A stretch of 37,517 nt of DNA from Methylocystis sp. (GCA_022843525.1 JALHNR010000005.1:1-37517); one strand, 5' to 3'. Shown: positions 7,696 through 16,843, numbered from the stretch's first letter. Numbers and translations are program-made. The notes: a model not told the origin generated them from the sequence alone.

Positions 7696-8973
7696 ATGTC
7701 TGATACGATGGGCCAAATTTCGTCATCCGCAGCGCGGGGGGCACAGACCGCAGGCCCGCAGGCGCGGCCTTTTGCCGGCAAAACCGTGGCCGTTGTTCAT
7801 GCCGCCTGGCACAGTTGCGGCAGTTATCAGGTGAACGTCAGTCAGATCGCCGCCTATAAGGCGCTGGGCGCGCGCGTCGTGTCCGTCGCGATGATGGACG
7901 ATCTCGCGCGCCGTCCGCCGCTCGGCGGGCGCTGGCCAGCCTATATTGAAGCGTCGCGCGACATCGGCGCCGACCGTCGTTTTTATTCGGGCGCGCCATT
8001 CTCCGCCTTGGCGTCTCGACTGCTTGTCGATGGCTGGTGGCGGTTGATTCACGGCGATCAGGCGTCGTGGCTCATCGAACTCGCAAAGCACGCGCCCTTG
8101 CCCGATGGATTCGAGAGCGAGTCGATCGACTTCATTCACGCCAATCATTACTTCACGCTGCCCTTCGCGGAAAGGCTGATGCGCGGCCGTAAAGTTCCGG
8201 TCGTTCTGGAGACGCAGGACATTCAGGCGCGCCAATATGTGTTGCGTAACAAGGGCGGATTCTTCATTCCGCCTTATGCGACCTACGACGGCATGCTCGA
8301 GGTCGAACTCGCATGGATGCGCCACGCCGATCTTTGCGCGCATCTCAATGAGGAGGAGCATCGCGATTTTCAAAAGCTCCTGCCGGAGTTGCGACATGCG
8401 CTCATTTACCCGGCGGTGGCGTCGGCGCCCTTGGCGCGCGGCCGCGACATCATCATCGTGGCGAGCGACAATTACGCCAATTACATGAGCCTTCGCTGGT
8501 TTTTGCAGGAGGTCTTGCCCTTTGCGGGCGGCGCCCGCGTGGCGATCTATGGCAATGTCGACGGCGGCGTGAAGAGACGCGACGCGGCGCTCTATGAGTC
8601 GCATCGCGCTTTGTTCAAGGGCCGCGTCGACGATATCGGCGCGGTTTACGCCAACGCCGGCTGCGTGCTGCTCCCGACAGTTGAAGGGCACGGCCTGTCG
8701 ATCAAGGCGGTCGAGGCGCTATCCTGCGGCGCGCCTCTCGTCGCGACCCCGCTGGCGTTTCGCGGCATGCAGGTCGATCCGGCCAAATTGGGAAATGTCG
8801 CTCTCGCCGAAAACGCCAGGCAATTCGCGGCGTTATGGCGCGAAGCCCAGGCGTGGGCCGATAGCGGAGACTCCGCAGAGCCGGAGAGAAGCGACACGCG
8901 CCGCCTCTACGACGACGCGTTCAGTCCCAAAGCTTATGCGCGCGCTCTGGAAATGGCCGCCGCCACGCTCTGA
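7696..8973 (+). CDS. GT-B fold glycosyltransferase, first of two tandem paralogues
   Basis: The 425-aa protein begins with a short variable tail, then VAVVHAAWHSCGSYQV, a hydrophobic strand and a Cys-Gly-Ser/Thr-Tyr turn like the N-terminal domain of GT4-type enzymes. The C-terminal donor domain shows LLPTVEGHGLSIKAVEALSCGAPLVATPLAFRGM (read as two consecutive parts), the G-x-G-x-x-x-K-x-x-E pattern for nucleotide-sugar binding. A DTRRLYDDAFS ending follows. The start is ATG 7696 (ATG 7708 also possible); no strong ribosome site is visible. It is divergent from the GT-A gene and 86 bp ahead of a clear paralogue. It probably adds sugars to the exported glycan; donor and acceptor unknown. Confidence 0.82.
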   Translation: MSDTMGQISSSAARGAQTAGPQARPFAGKTVAVVHAAWHSCGSYQVNVSQIAAYKALGARVVSVAMMDDLARRPPLGGRWPAYIEASRDIGADRRFYSGAPFSALASRLLVDGWWRLIHGDQASWLIELAKHAPLPDGFESESIDFIHANHYFTLPFAERLMRGRKVPVVLETQDIQARQYVLRNKGGFFIPPYATYDGMLEVELAWMRHADLCAHLNEEEHRDFQKLLPELRHALIYPAVASAPLARGRDIIIVASDNYANYMSLRWFLQEVLPFAGGARVAIYGNVDGGVKRRDAALYESHRALFKGRVDDIGAVYANAGCVLLPTVEGHGLSIKAVEALSCGAPLVATPLAFRGMQVDPAKLGNVALAENARQFAALWREAQAWADSGDSAEPERSDTRRLYDDAFSPKAYARALEMAAATL

Positions 8974-9059
8974 AAATCAGGCTCCGAATAGCTGTCGAGC
9001 GATTGTCGGAACAGTTGAACTCTGCTTAGGCTGCGGCTTGCGCGAAGTGGAGGAACGGG

Positions 9060-10328
9060 TTGAGCGTTGCATCGAGTGATCGCTTGCCCTGCGCCCAGCG
9101 TCCGCTTCTTGGCCGGCGCGTCGCGCTGATCCACCCGGCTTGGCACTCTTGCGGCACCTACCGCGTCGTCCTTGGCCAGATCGCCGCCTATCGCGCGCTG
9201 GGAGCGGAAGTTTTTCCGATAGCGATCAGTTCCGATCCAGGCTTCGTTCCGGGCCGGAACTGGATTTGGAAATCCTTCAGCCAGGCGACTCCGGAACTTG
9301 ATGACGGCGTGCGCTATTATGGCGGCGCGCCGTTCCACGCGATGCTCTCGCCCCGCTTTTTGCGTGACGTGCTGTGGCCCTATCTTCATGGCGATCAGGC
9401 GGTGGTTCGTCTCGGCATGGCGGAGCGCACGCTGCTGTCGTCCGGTATCGAGGGCGCGACGTTCGATCTCGTTCACTGCAACCACTTTTTTCTGATGCCG
9501 ATTGCGCGCCGTCTTGCGCGGGGCGCCGCGCCGATCCTGCTCGACACGCATGATCTGCAGGCGCGGCAGTTTGCGCTGATCAACGAGACAAAGCTCTGGC
9601 TTTCCCCGCGCGCCTCCTACGAATCGATGCTCGCGCAGGAACTTGAGGCGATGCGCGGCGCCGATCTGCTGCTGCATCTCAATGCGCAGGAGGCCGAAGA
9701 CTTTCGCGCTCTAATTCCTGAGAAGGCGCATGCGCTGCTCTATCCCGCAACGCCTGAGGCGCCGACCGGCCCTGGCGGGCCGGACATCATTCTTGTCGCG
9801 AGCAACAACACCGCCAATGTCGAAAGCGTCATCTGGTTTCTGCGCGAAGTCGCGCCGAAAGCGCCGGGCGTCGCGGTGAAGATCGTCGGCAATGTCGACG
9901 CGGGGGTGCGTTCAAAGGCGCCGGAGCAATACGCCGCCTTTAAGGACTGGTTTTTGGGCCGGGTCGAAGATCCCGGCGTCATCTACGCGAACGCCCGCCT
10001 CGCGCTACTTCCGACGATCAGCGGCACTGGACTTTCGATCAAAACGGTCGAAGCGCTGTCGAGCGGCCTGCCGTTGATCGCTACCACGCAGGCGATGCGC
10101 GGGATGGATGAGCAAGCGTCGCGCCTTCCGGGCGTCGTCATCGTCAGTTCGGCTCAAGAATTCGCCGACGCGCTGAACAGGCAGGCCGCCAGCGCGCCTC
10201 TGGACGAATCTGCACGTCGCGCGAGCCCGGCGCGTCGCTATTATGAGTCGCGGCTTTCGCTCGCGGCGTACAAGGCGAGCCTCGGCGTGCTCGCGGCCGC
10301 GCTGATCAGCGCTAGGTCAGGGGAGTAG
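9060..10328 (+). CDS. GT-B fold glycosyltransferase, second of two tandem paralogues
   Basis: The 422-aa product matches the upstream protein throughout: IHPAWHSCGTYRV against VHAAWHSCGSYQV, QIAAYRALGA against QIAAYKALGA, and TGLSIKTVEALSSGLPLIAT against HGLSIKAVEALSCGAPLVAT. The acidic residue before the Gly-x-Gly turn in the first copy is Ser here, so the donor-site chemistry may differ. The start is TTG 9060, with GGAGGA at 9049-9054 five bases upstream; there is no ATG nearby in frame. A duplication followed by divergence is the simplest reading. Like its paralogue, it likely builds surface polysaccharide. The exact linkage cannot be inferred. Confidence 0.83.
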   Translation: MSVASSDRLPCAQRPLLGRRVALIHPAWHSCGTYRVVLGQIAAYRALGAEVFPIAISSDPGFVPGRNWIWKSFSQATPELDDGVRYYGGAPFHAMLSPRFLRDVLWPYLHGDQAVVRLGMAERTLLSSGIEGATFDLVHCNHFFLMPIARRLARGAAPILLDTHDLQARQFALINETKLWLSPRASYESMLAQELEAMRGADLLLHLNAQEAEDFRALIPEKAHALLYPATPEAPTGPGGPDIILVASNNTANVESVIWFLREVAPKAPGVAVKIVGNVDAGVRSKAPEQYAAFKDWFLGRVEDPGVIYANARLALLPTISGTGLSIKTVEALSSGLPLIATTQAMRGMDEQASRLPGVVIVSSAQEFADALNRQAASAPLDESARRASPARRYYESRLSLAAYKASLGVLAAALISARSGE

Positions 10329-10370
10329 AGTTCAGGAAAATCAGGACGTTGCTCGATAGTGTGTCCCATC

Positions 10371-10399
10371 GGCAACGGCGCCGGAAAAACGCCGTTACC
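10371..10399 (+). terminator. GC hairpin after the tandem glycosyltransferases
   Basis: Arms GGCAACGGCG (10371-10380) and CGCCGTTACC (10390-10399) pair with one mismatch around an A-rich loop, 43 bp after the glycosyltransferase stop. There is no T-run, so it may be a weak or Rho-assisted terminator or a mRNA-stabilising hairpin. Confidence 0.35.
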
Positions 10400-10497
10400 A
10401 CCCTTGGCGCTAATTACGTCTTAGGTTTGATGGTGCTACTTTAGCATTCGAAACTGCCGTTCGTCCGAGGAGGACGAGCTTATTGGAGGCGCCTCGA

Positions 10498-11283
10498 ATG
10501 ACTTTCAGAACTTTTATTTACGGCGCCTTTGCGTCAGTCTTGGCGGTCAGCGCCGCTTCGGCGGCTGACCTTCCGAGCTACAAGGCTCCGCCGCCGCCTC
10601 CGCTTCCGCCGCCCTTCAGCTGGGAAGGTTTCCACATCGGCGTGAGCGGTTCGTATGCCGGCGGCGTCTCCAGCCAGTATTCGAACCTTTATTCGCTGCA
10701 GCCCGGGCCCTTCCTCGTGTTCCCGACGTCGAATTCGATCGGCACGAGCGGATACATGGTCGGCTATCAGAATGGTTATAACTGGGTGTTCGCCAACCGT
10801 ATCGTGGTCGGCTATGAAAGCGAGTTCAACTACGCCAACGTTCGAGCGACGAATTCCAGCGGCGTTCTTACCGGCGTCGGCGCCAGCAGCCGTCTGCAGT
10901 GGTTCGGCGCGGAGCGTTTACGCTTCGGTTACGCCTTCGGCCGGATCCTCCCATACATCACCGGCGGCTTGGCCTATGGCAAGGTGAGTCCCTACGGCCA
11001 GCAATGGGCGAATGGATCGGTGTTCCCGTCCAGCCGGGCCGTATGGCAGGCGGGTTTCACCGTCGGCGCCGGCGTGGAATACGCCATTTTCGACAACTGG
11101 ACCGTCAAGGCGGAGTATCTCTTCACCCGCATGAAGGGCGCATCCGGCGCGAGCATCGGCTTCCCCTTCGCTTACCGCGTCACGACCGGCAACAACCTCG
11201 ACACCCACATCGCGCGTATTGGCGTGAATTATCAGGTCAAGAGCTTCGGCGCGCTGATCGGCATGGATAATCTCGGAATCTGA
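10498..11283 (+). CDS. Outer-membrane beta-barrel protein (Omp25/Omp31-like)
   Basis: The 261-aa precursor has an N-terminal signal (MTFRTFIYGAFASVLAVSA) with predicted cleavage after the Ala run, giving ADLPSYKAPPPPPLPPPFSW. A Pro-rich start followed by WEGFHIGVSGSY is the hallmark of the small 8-stranded porin-like proteins common in Hyphomicrobiales. Alternating aromatic/polar strands continue to the end, with WFGAERLRFGYAFGRILPY and GVEYAIFDNWTVKAEYLF, which are strand-turn-strand patterns. ATG 10498 is preferred to the TTG at 10483 because GGAGG (10485-10489) lies 8 bp ahead. The gene stands alone with its own strong terminator. A structural role in the outer membrane is likely; transport function is not shown. 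Confidence 0.88.
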   Translation: MTFRTFIYGAFASVLAVSAASAADLPSYKAPPPPPLPPPFSWEGFHIGVSGSYAGGVSSQYSNLYSLQPGPFLVFPTSNSIGTSGYMVGYQNGYNWVFANRIVVGYESEFNYANVRATNSSGVLTGVGASSRLQWFGAERLRFGYAFGRILPYITGGLAYGKVSPYGQQWANGSVFPSSRAVWQAGFTVGAGVEYAIFDNWTVKAEYLFTRMKGASGASIGFPFAYRVTTGNNLDTHIARIGVNYQVKSFGALIGMDNLGI

Positions 11284-11307
11284 TCGATCGTCCTCCCCGA
11301 CGTCGAC

Positions 11308-11337
11308 AAAGCCCGGCCTCGCGGCCGGGCTTTTTTT
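11308..11337 (+). terminator. Strong intrinsic terminator of the beta-barrel gene
   Basis: Stem AAAGCCCGGCC pairs with GGCCGGGCTTT around a TCGC loop, followed by a run of T (to 11337). It is 25 bp after the outer-membrane protein stop and 30 bp before hrcA, so hrcA must have its own promoter or depend on readthrough. Confidence 0.92.
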
Positions 11338-11367
11338 GTTGGGGCTTCGATGTGATATTCCTAACGT

Positions 11368-12453
11368 ATGATCCGCAGCGGCCCGCTTGCCCACCCTTCG
11401 GCTCTGAGCCTCGCGCAGCTCAGCGAGCGCTCCCGCGAAATCTTCAGGCACATTGTCGACAGCTATCTCGCCTCAGGCGATCCGGTCGGCTCGCGTAATC
11501 TCGCCCGGCTCCTGCCGATGACGCTGTCGCCCGCCTCGGTGCGCAATGTCATGCAGGATCTGGAGGAGCTTGGCCTCATCTATGCGCCGCATACGAGCGC
11601 CGGACGTCTTCCAACCGAGCTTGGCCTGCGCTTTTTCGTTGATTCCATGCTGCAGATTGGCGACGTTGAGGAGAATGAGCGCGCGCGCATCGCCGCCGAA
11701 GTTGAAGCGGCTTCCAAAGATCATGATTTTCCCGGCGTCCTTGCGGAAGCGACCAGTCTGCTGTCGGGCCTGACGCGCGTCGCCGGCGTCGTCGTCGCGT
11801 CCAAGGGCAATGTGCGCTTGAAGCAGATCGATTTCGTGCGGCTTGAGCCCGAGCGGGCTCTGGTCATTCTCGTCGCAGACGACGGATCGGTCGAAAATCG
11901 CGTGATTCCCGTCGCGCGCGATCTCCCGGCCTCGGCGCTTACGGAAGCCGCCAATTATCTGAACGCGCGCGTCTCCGGACGCACGATCGCCGAAGCCCGC
12001 GAAAACATTGAAGGCTCGCGCCGGGCCGCGCAAATGGAGCTCGACGAACTCGCCGCGCGGATTGTCGAAGCTGGGCTGGCGACCTGGGCGGGCGCGATGG
12101 GCGAATCGCGGCAGCTGATCGTGCGCGGGCAGGCCCATCTTCTCGAGGACCTGACCGCCGCCGTCGACCTCGAACGCGTTCGGCTCCTGTTCGCGGATTT
12201 GGAAACGAAGACGGAGGTCATCGACCTGCTGGAGCGGGCGGAGCAGGGCGAAGGGGTCCGAATCTTCATCGGTTCGGAAAACAAGCTTTTTTCGCTGTCA
12301 GGCTCATCGATGATTGCTGCGCCGCTACGCGACAGCGAACGCCGGATCATCGGCGCGCTCGGCGTCATCGGCCCGACCCGGATCAACTACGCGCGGATCG
12401 TGCCGATGGTCGACTATACGGCCAGGGTCGTGGCGCGCGTCATCGGCGGGTGA
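11368..12453 (+). CDS. hrcA: Heat-inducible transcription repressor HrcA
   Basis: HrcA represses heat-shock genes by binding CIRCE elements. The 361-aa protein has the N-terminal winged-helix domain ([26 protein letters not shown], given here as a family marker in parts: residues about 17-42), then [19 protein letters not shown] and [19 protein letters not shown], which is the HrcA signature. The central and C-terminal parts carry [19 protein letters not shown] and [20 protein letters not shown], the ending typical of the family. The start ATG 11368 has no clear ribosome site. grpE, the usual downstream partner in Alphaproteobacteria, is absent: priA follows on the opposite strand. I see no CIRCE repeat in the 30 bp gap upstream. 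Confidence 0.96.
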   Translation: MIRSGPLAHPSALSLAQLSERSREIFRHIVDSYLASGDPVGSRNLARLLPMTLSPASVRNVMQDLEELGLIYAPHTSAGRLPTELGLRFFVDSMLQIGDVEENERARIAAEVEAASKDHDFPGVLAEATSLLSGLTRVAGVVVASKGNVRLKQIDFVRLEPERALVILVADDGSVENRVIPVARDLPASALTEAANYLNARVSGRTIAEARENIEGSRRAAQMELDELAARIVEAGLATWAGAMGESRQLIVRGQAHLLEDLTAAVDLERVRLLFADLETKTEVIDLLERAEQGEGVRIFIGSENKLFSLSGSSMIAAPLRDSERRIIGALGVIGPTRINYARIVPMVDYTARVVARVIGG

Positions 12454-12491
12454 AGCGGCTGCTCAGGCGGAGCGGGCGATAGCCGGCGGGG

Positions 12492-14735
12492 CTAAGAGAA
12501 ATTTTGTGGGTCGACGTCGATCTGCACGCGAACGCCGCCGCGCTCCTTCGGTCCGGCGGCGAGCATGTCGCGCAGAAAGGCCTGCATGTCGGCGCTGCGC
12601 GGGCCTTTGGCGAGCAAGCGGAATCGGTATCGCCCGCGGATGAGCGCGATGGGCGCCTCCGCTGGACCAAGCAGCGCGATTTCATTCTGCTCTGGCCAGG
12701 CGCCTGGCGCGGCGATTCTGTAACGCGGCGATGGCGGCAGGTCATGCGCCGCGCGAGCAAGAGCGCGCGCATGCGCATCCGCCGTGGCGGCGTCCTTGGC
12801 GGAAACAATCAGCGCGGCGAGACGGCCGAAGGGCGGAAGTCCCGCGCGCTCGCGTATGGCGACCTCCTGTTCGTAGAACTTTTCCGCGTCTCCCGAGAGA
12901 AGCGCCGCGATCACCGGATGCGAGGGGTGAAACGTCTGGATCAGCGCGTGGCCGGGCTTGTCGCCGCGCCCGGCGCGCCCTGTGACCTGATTGAGCAGCT
13001 GAAATGTGCGCTCGGCGGCGCGTGGATCGCCGCTGCCCAAGCCCAGATCCGCGTCGATGACGCCGACAAGCGTGAGAAAAGGAAAATTGTGGCCTTTGGC
13101 GACGAGCTGCGTGCCGATGACGATATCGAAGGCGCCCTTGGCGATCTCCTCCAATTCGCGCCGCAGCCGGTCGGCGCCGCCAGGAAAATCCGATGAGAGA
13201 ACGAGTATGCGCGCATCTGGAAAGAGCGTCGCCGCTTCCTCGGCGAGCCGCTCGACGCCCGGTCCGCAGGCGGCGAGCGAATCCTCGGCGCCGCACTCCG
13301 GGCACAGGTGCGGACGGCGCTCGATATGGCCGCAATGATGGCACATCAGCGCACGCCGAAAACGATGCTCGACGAGCCATGCGTCGCACTGTTCGCAGCG
13401 GAAGCGATGGCCGCATGAGCGGCAAACCGTCAGCGGCGCATAGCCCCGCCGATTGAGAAAGAGCAGCGCCTGTTCGCCGCGCGCGATCGCTTCGCCCACC
13501 GCCAACGCCAGCCGCGGCGCGATCCATCGGCCTCGCGGCGGGCCTTCCTTGCGCATGTCGATCGCTTCGAGCGTCGGCATCAGCCGTGCGCGCGCCCGCG
13601 AATCGAGTCGCAGATAACCGTAGCGCCCGCGCATCGCGTTGACGCGCGTTTCGATGGAGGGCGTCGCCGAGGCGAGAACGATCGTGGCTTCCTCTATCCG
13701 CGCGCGCACGACCGCCATGTCGCGCGCATGATAGCTCACGCCGTCGTCTTGTTTGTAGGCGCCTTCATGCTCCTCATCGACGACGATCAACCGCAAATCC
13801 GAAAAGGGCAGAAAAAGCGCCGAGCGCGCGCCGACGACCACGCGAACGTCGCCCGTCGCGCAGCCGCGCCAGATGCGCGCGCGTTTGCGCGCCCCGACGC
13901 CGGAATGCCACTCTGCGGGCTTTTCGCCGAAACGGTCGGCGAAACGTTCGAGAAATTGAGTCGTGAGCGCGATTTCCGGCATCATGACGAGCGCCTGTCC
14001 GCCTGCCTTGAGCGCCTCGGCGATCGCTTCGAAATAGACCTCGGTTTTGCCCGAGCCGGTGACGCCTTCGAGCAGAAAGGGCTTGAACGCCCGCGGCGAA
14101 AGCGACGCCTTCAGCGCGTCTGCGGCGTTCTGCTGCGCGGGCTCCAGCGCCGGCGCAGCGAACAGAGGGTCGAGCGGCGGCGAAATCAGCTCCGGCGGCG
14201 CGGCGATGGCCTCCAGGGCGCCCTCGTCGACGAGCGCGTCGATGACGCCCGTCGAGCAGGCGGCGGCCTCGGCAAGCGCTTTCTTGGTGAAGGCGACGCC
14301 GCCTTCCGCGGCTTTGAGAACGCGGGCGCGCGTTGGCGTCAGTCTTTCCGGGACATTGCCGCTGGCGCGATAAAGCGTGCGCGGCGTCTCGGGCCCCGCG
14401 TCTTCGGCCGCGCGGGTGGCGAGCCGTAGCGCCATGCCGCGCGGCGTCAGCGTGTAGCGCGCCAGCCAGTCTATGAAGCTGCGCAGCTTTTGGGCGAGCG
14501 GCGGCCGGTCGAGACGGGCGCTGACCGTCTTGAGATTCCCGCCTGGGCCGGAGTGGCCGTCGATCGACCAGACGACTCCATAAGCCTCCCGGCGTCCAAG
14601 CGGCGCCGTGACGCTGTCGCCGGTAGAAAGCCGCATCCCCGCCGGGGCGAGGTAGGAATAGGTCGAATCGACCGCGACGGGCGCCAAGATCTCGACGACT
14701 CGCGCTCTTTCTTCCTCGTCCTGCGCCGCGCTCAT
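12492..14735 (-). CDS. priA: Primosomal replication-restart helicase PriA
   Basis: PriA reloads the replisome at stalled forks. The 747-aa product has an N-terminal 3'-OH/DNA-binding region (VVEILAPVAVDSTYSYLAP), a helicase core with Walker A GVTGSGKTEVYF, MMPEIALTTQ, Walker B VDEEHEGAYKQDDGVSYHARD, motif III ASATPSIETR, and motif V GTQLVAKGHNFP with a DADLGLGSGDPRAAERTFQ region. The zinc-binding insert has paired CRSCGHRFRCEQC and CHHCGH, CPECG cysteines. The length and order are normal for the family. It converges on hrcA (38 bp between stops) and is divergent from a small membrane-protein gene, 102 bp away. Confidence 0.97.
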   Translation of the reverse strand: MSAAQDEEERARVVEILAPVAVDSTYSYLAPAGMRLSTGDSVTAPLGRREAYGVVWSIDGHSGPGGNLKTVSARLDRPPLAQKLRSFIDWLARYTLTPRGMALRLATRAAEDAGPETPRTLYRASGNVPERLTPTRARVLKAAEGGVAFTKKALAEAAACSTGVIDALVDEGALEAIAAPPELISPPLDPLFAAPALEPAQQNAADALKASLSPRAFKPFLLEGVTGSGKTEVYFEAIAEALKAGGQALVMMPEIALTTQFLERFADRFGEKPAEWHSGVGARKRARIWRGCATGDVRVVVGARSALFLPFSDLRLIVVDEEHEGAYKQDDGVSYHARDMAVVRARIEEATIVLASATPSIETRVNAMRGRYGYLRLDSRARARLMPTLEAIDMRKEGPPRGRWIAPRLALAVGEAIARGEQALLFLNRRGYAPLTVCRSCGHRFRCEQCDAWLVEHRFRRALMCHHCGHIERRPHLCPECGAEDSLAACGPGVERLAEEAATLFPDARILVLSSDFPGGADRLRRELEEIAKGAFDIVIGTQLVAKGHNFPFLTLVGVIDADLGLGSGDPRAAERTFQLLNQVTGRAGRGDKPGHALIQTFHPSHPVIAALLSGDAEKFYEQEVAIRERAGLPPFGRLAALIVSAKDAATADAHARALARAAHDLPPSPRYRIAAPGAWPEQNEIALLGPAEAPIALIRGRYRFRLLAKGPRSADMQAFLRDMLAAGPKERGGVRVQIDVDPQNFS

Positions 14736-14837
14736 GCCGACGGCTTAATCCAATTTTGGGTCCTGAGCGAAAAAATTTCTGGAACGAAGCGGCGTGCGAC
14801 GGGGTTCGAGTATCTCAACGCCTCCACGGAGCCTTCG

Positions 14838-15329
14838 ATGGATAAGCTGTCGCGCATCGGTCTGTCAGCGCTTGTGACGGGAAGCGTCGCAAGCGTCATC
14901 TCCACCGCAGCCCTCGCGGCGCTCGCGACGCTCGAAGGCAGGGGCGCGCTCGAGCCTACCAACGCCACCAGCCACTGGCTTTGGGGACGGAAATCGCGCG
15001 GCCGGCGCGACGTTGACGCCGCCCACACTGGCGTGGGCTACGCGACGCATCATGCATCGGCGGTCTTCTGGGCCTTGCCCTTCGAGGCCTGGCTCGCGAT
15101 GCAGCCGCCGCGCTCAACGTTCGAACTGATCGGCGATGCGGCGATGATGTCGGGAATCGCCGCGACCGTCGACTATGGCGTCGCGCCCAAGCGAATCACG
15201 CCCGGCTGGGAGTTCGCCTTGTCGGACCGCTCGATGATCGCGGCCTTTGCCGCGCTGGCGGTCGGTCTGGCCTGCGGCGCGGCGGCGTCTCGTGCGCTTC
15301 TGGGTGGAGAAGAGCTAGAACTAAGGTAA
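14838..15329 (+). CDS. Hypothetical inner-membrane protein
   Basis: The 163-aa protein starts MDKLSRIGLSALVTGSVASV with a hydrophobic segment to about residue 30, then a loop NATSHWLWG and a His-rich stretch HTGVGYATHHASAVFWALPFE. A weaker Ala/Met-rich hydrophobic stretch follows around residues 95-110, and there is a clear segment near the C-terminus (MIAAFAALAVGLACGAAASR). It therefore has 2-4 membrane segments. ATG 14838 is used because the upstream frame is antisense to priA and Arg-rich; ACGGAG is about 7 bp ahead. I do not recognise the family with confidence; it resembles small membrane proteins found next to unrelated genes in many Hyphomicrobiales. Function unknown. Confidence 0.65.
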   Translation: MDKLSRIGLSALVTGSVASVISTAALAALATLEGRGALEPTNATSHWLWGRKSRGRRDVDAAHTGVGYATHHASAVFWALPFEAWLAMQPPRSTFELIGDAAMMSGIAATVDYGVAPKRITPGWEFALSDRSMIAAFAALAVGLACGAAASRALLGGEELELR

Positions 15330-15356
15330 CGAGCGGGCCAACTGGGGGCCGCTGAC

Positions 15357-16613
15357 TTAGCGCGTAATCAGTCGCGAGCCGCGATTGCCTGTCAGATAGG
15401 TGGCGATCCAGCTGATCGCCACGAGGATGCGGCTGCGCAAATTCACCAGAAAATAAATGTGCACCACGCTCCAGAAGAGCCAACCCGGAAAGCCGGTCAA
15501 TTCCAGTCTGCCGAGTTTGACGATCGCCGAGTTGCGGCCGATCGTCGCCAAATTGCCGTAGTCCCGATAGCGGAAGGGTTTGCGCGGAGAGCGCCCTTTC
15601 AGACGGAGCCGGATGGCGCGTCCGGCGTATTTGCCCATTTGCTTGGCGGAAGCGGCGAGCGCCGGAACGGGCGTCCCGTCGGAACTCGTCAGAAGGGCGA
15701 GATCTCCAATGACGTAGACATCGGGAAGGCCGGGAACCGTCAGATCCCCGCTCACCGGAATGCGTCCGGCGCTGTCGCTTTCAACGCCCAGCCAATTCGC
15801 CGCGGGCGACGCCCGCACGCCAGCCGCCCAGAGAATCACGCCGGCGGGAATCTCCTTTTCTCCAGCGACAATTCTGTCCTCGAAAACCTGGTCGACAGGC
15901 ATGTCTGTGCGCACCTCGACGCCTTTCCTTTCCAGCGAATTGCGCGCGTAGTGCGAAAGCCGTTCAGGAAAGCTTGCAAGAATGCGGGGCCCCGCCTCGA
16001 GCAAAATGATGCGCGCCTTACGTGGATCGGCGCGGCGAAACTCCGGCGGAAGCGTTCGCCGGGCGAGTTCGGAAATCGCGCCGGCGAGTTCGACTCCCGT
16101 CGGACCGCCCCCGACAATGATGATCGTGAGCAGTCTCTCGCGCTCGACGGGATCGACGCTGACCTCTGCGCGTTCGAATGCGAGAAGCAGCCGGCGGCGG
16201 ATGAGCGTCGCGTCTGAGATGGATTTCAGCCCCGGAGCCAAACTCGCCCAGTTGTGACCGAAGTAGGAGTGGGTGGCCCCTGTCGCGACGACGAGGACGT
16301 CATAGCCGATCTCGCATTTGTCGGTCTTCACGACTTTTCGGGCGGCGTCGACGCTCTCAACCGTAAGCATCAGGACGGTCACATCCTTCTGGCGCCGCAC
16401 GATGTGACGTATCGGCCAGGCGACGTCAGGCGACGCAAGCGCCGCCGTCGCGACCTGATAGAGCAGGGGCTGAAAGCAATGATGATTGTTGCTGTCGAGG
16501 ATGAAGATGCGCGCTCCGGCGCCCTCAAGCGCCTGCGCAGCCGCAATCCCGGCGAAGCCGCCGCCGACGATGACGACGCGAGGTTTGCGTTCGGCGGCGC
16601 TGCGGTGCTGCAT
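15357..16613 (-). CDS. ndh: Type II NADH dehydrogenase (NDH-2), single-subunit
   Basis: NDH-2 oxidises NADH and reduces quinone without pumping protons. The 418-aa protein has two Rossmann motifs: VVIVGGGFAGIAAAQAL near the N-terminus for FAD, and IIIVGGGPTGVELAGAI at about residue 170 for NADH. Between them are NHHCFQPLLYQVATAAL, the conserved NDH-2 motif, and a YDVLVVATGATHSYFGH strand. The FAD-closing motif is DVYVIGDLA, followed by PALAASAKQMGKYAG. The C-terminus carries a hydrophobic anchor (GFPGWLFWSVVHIYFLV). Start ATG 16613 is close to the first Rossmann strand. It lies downstream of the SmbP-like gene on the same strand, but 230 bp and a strong hairpin separate them. The gene symbol is assigned by family. 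Confidence 0.93.
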   Translation of the reverse strand: MQHRSAAERKPRVVIVGGGFAGIAAAQALEGAGARIFILDSNNHHCFQPLLYQVATAALASPDVAWPIRHIVRRQKDVTVLMLTVESVDAARKVVKTDKCEIGYDVLVVATGATHSYFGHNWASLAPGLKSISDATLIRRRLLLAFERAEVSVDPVERERLLTIIIVGGGPTGVELAGAISELARRTLPPEFRRADPRKARIILLEAGPRILASFPERLSHYARNSLERKGVEVRTDMPVDQVFEDRIVAGEKEIPAGVILWAAGVRASPAANWLGVESDSAGRIPVSGDLTVPGLPDVYVIGDLALLTSSDGTPVPALAASAKQMGKYAGRAIRLRLKGRSPRKPFRYRDYGNLATIGRNSAIVKLGRLELTGFPGWLFWSVVHIYFLVNLRSRILVAISWIATYLTGNRGSRLITR

Positions 16614-16781
16614 GATGAACCATCCCTGGCCGGCGAGTCGTCAATTGGACAGCCCGCCCATCGTGACTCAAGACTTAAGCCGTCAAAGGCGCCAAGGTTC
16701 CTGCTCGCCGACATCCGAGGCAATCAACAAACTCAAACGGTGCAGCGCGTGACGCGGAAAATGGTCAGCGGTATGGGTCGA

Positions 16782-16795
16782 GAAGCGTACGCTTC
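16782..16795. repeat. 14-bp perfect palindrome
   Basis: GAAGCGTACGCTTC is self-complementary and lies between the SmbP-like gene and ndh, about 170 bp upstream of ndh (- strand). It could be a regulator site for ndh or just a short cruciform; no regulator gene is nearby. Confidence 0.45.
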
Positions 16796-16807
16796 AGCTT
16801 GGGAGAG

Positions 16808-16834
16808 CCGCGACGCGCAGCATGCGCATCGCGG
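16808..16834 (-). terminator. GC-rich hairpin after the SmbP-like gene
   Basis: A 12-bp stem with one mismatch and a 3-nt loop: CCGCGACGCGCA (16808-16819) against TGCGCATCGCGG (16823-16834). It starts about 10 bp after the SmbP-like stop on the minus strand. There is no U-run, so it may be a Rho-assisted stop or a 3'-end stabiliser. Confidence 0.5.
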
Positions 16835-16843
16835 CCCATCGCA

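Noticed and set aside
10930-11451. Minus frame opposite the outer-membrane protein, crossing the terminator
   Set aside because: It runs over the strong terminator and into hrcA; no motif, no ribosome site.
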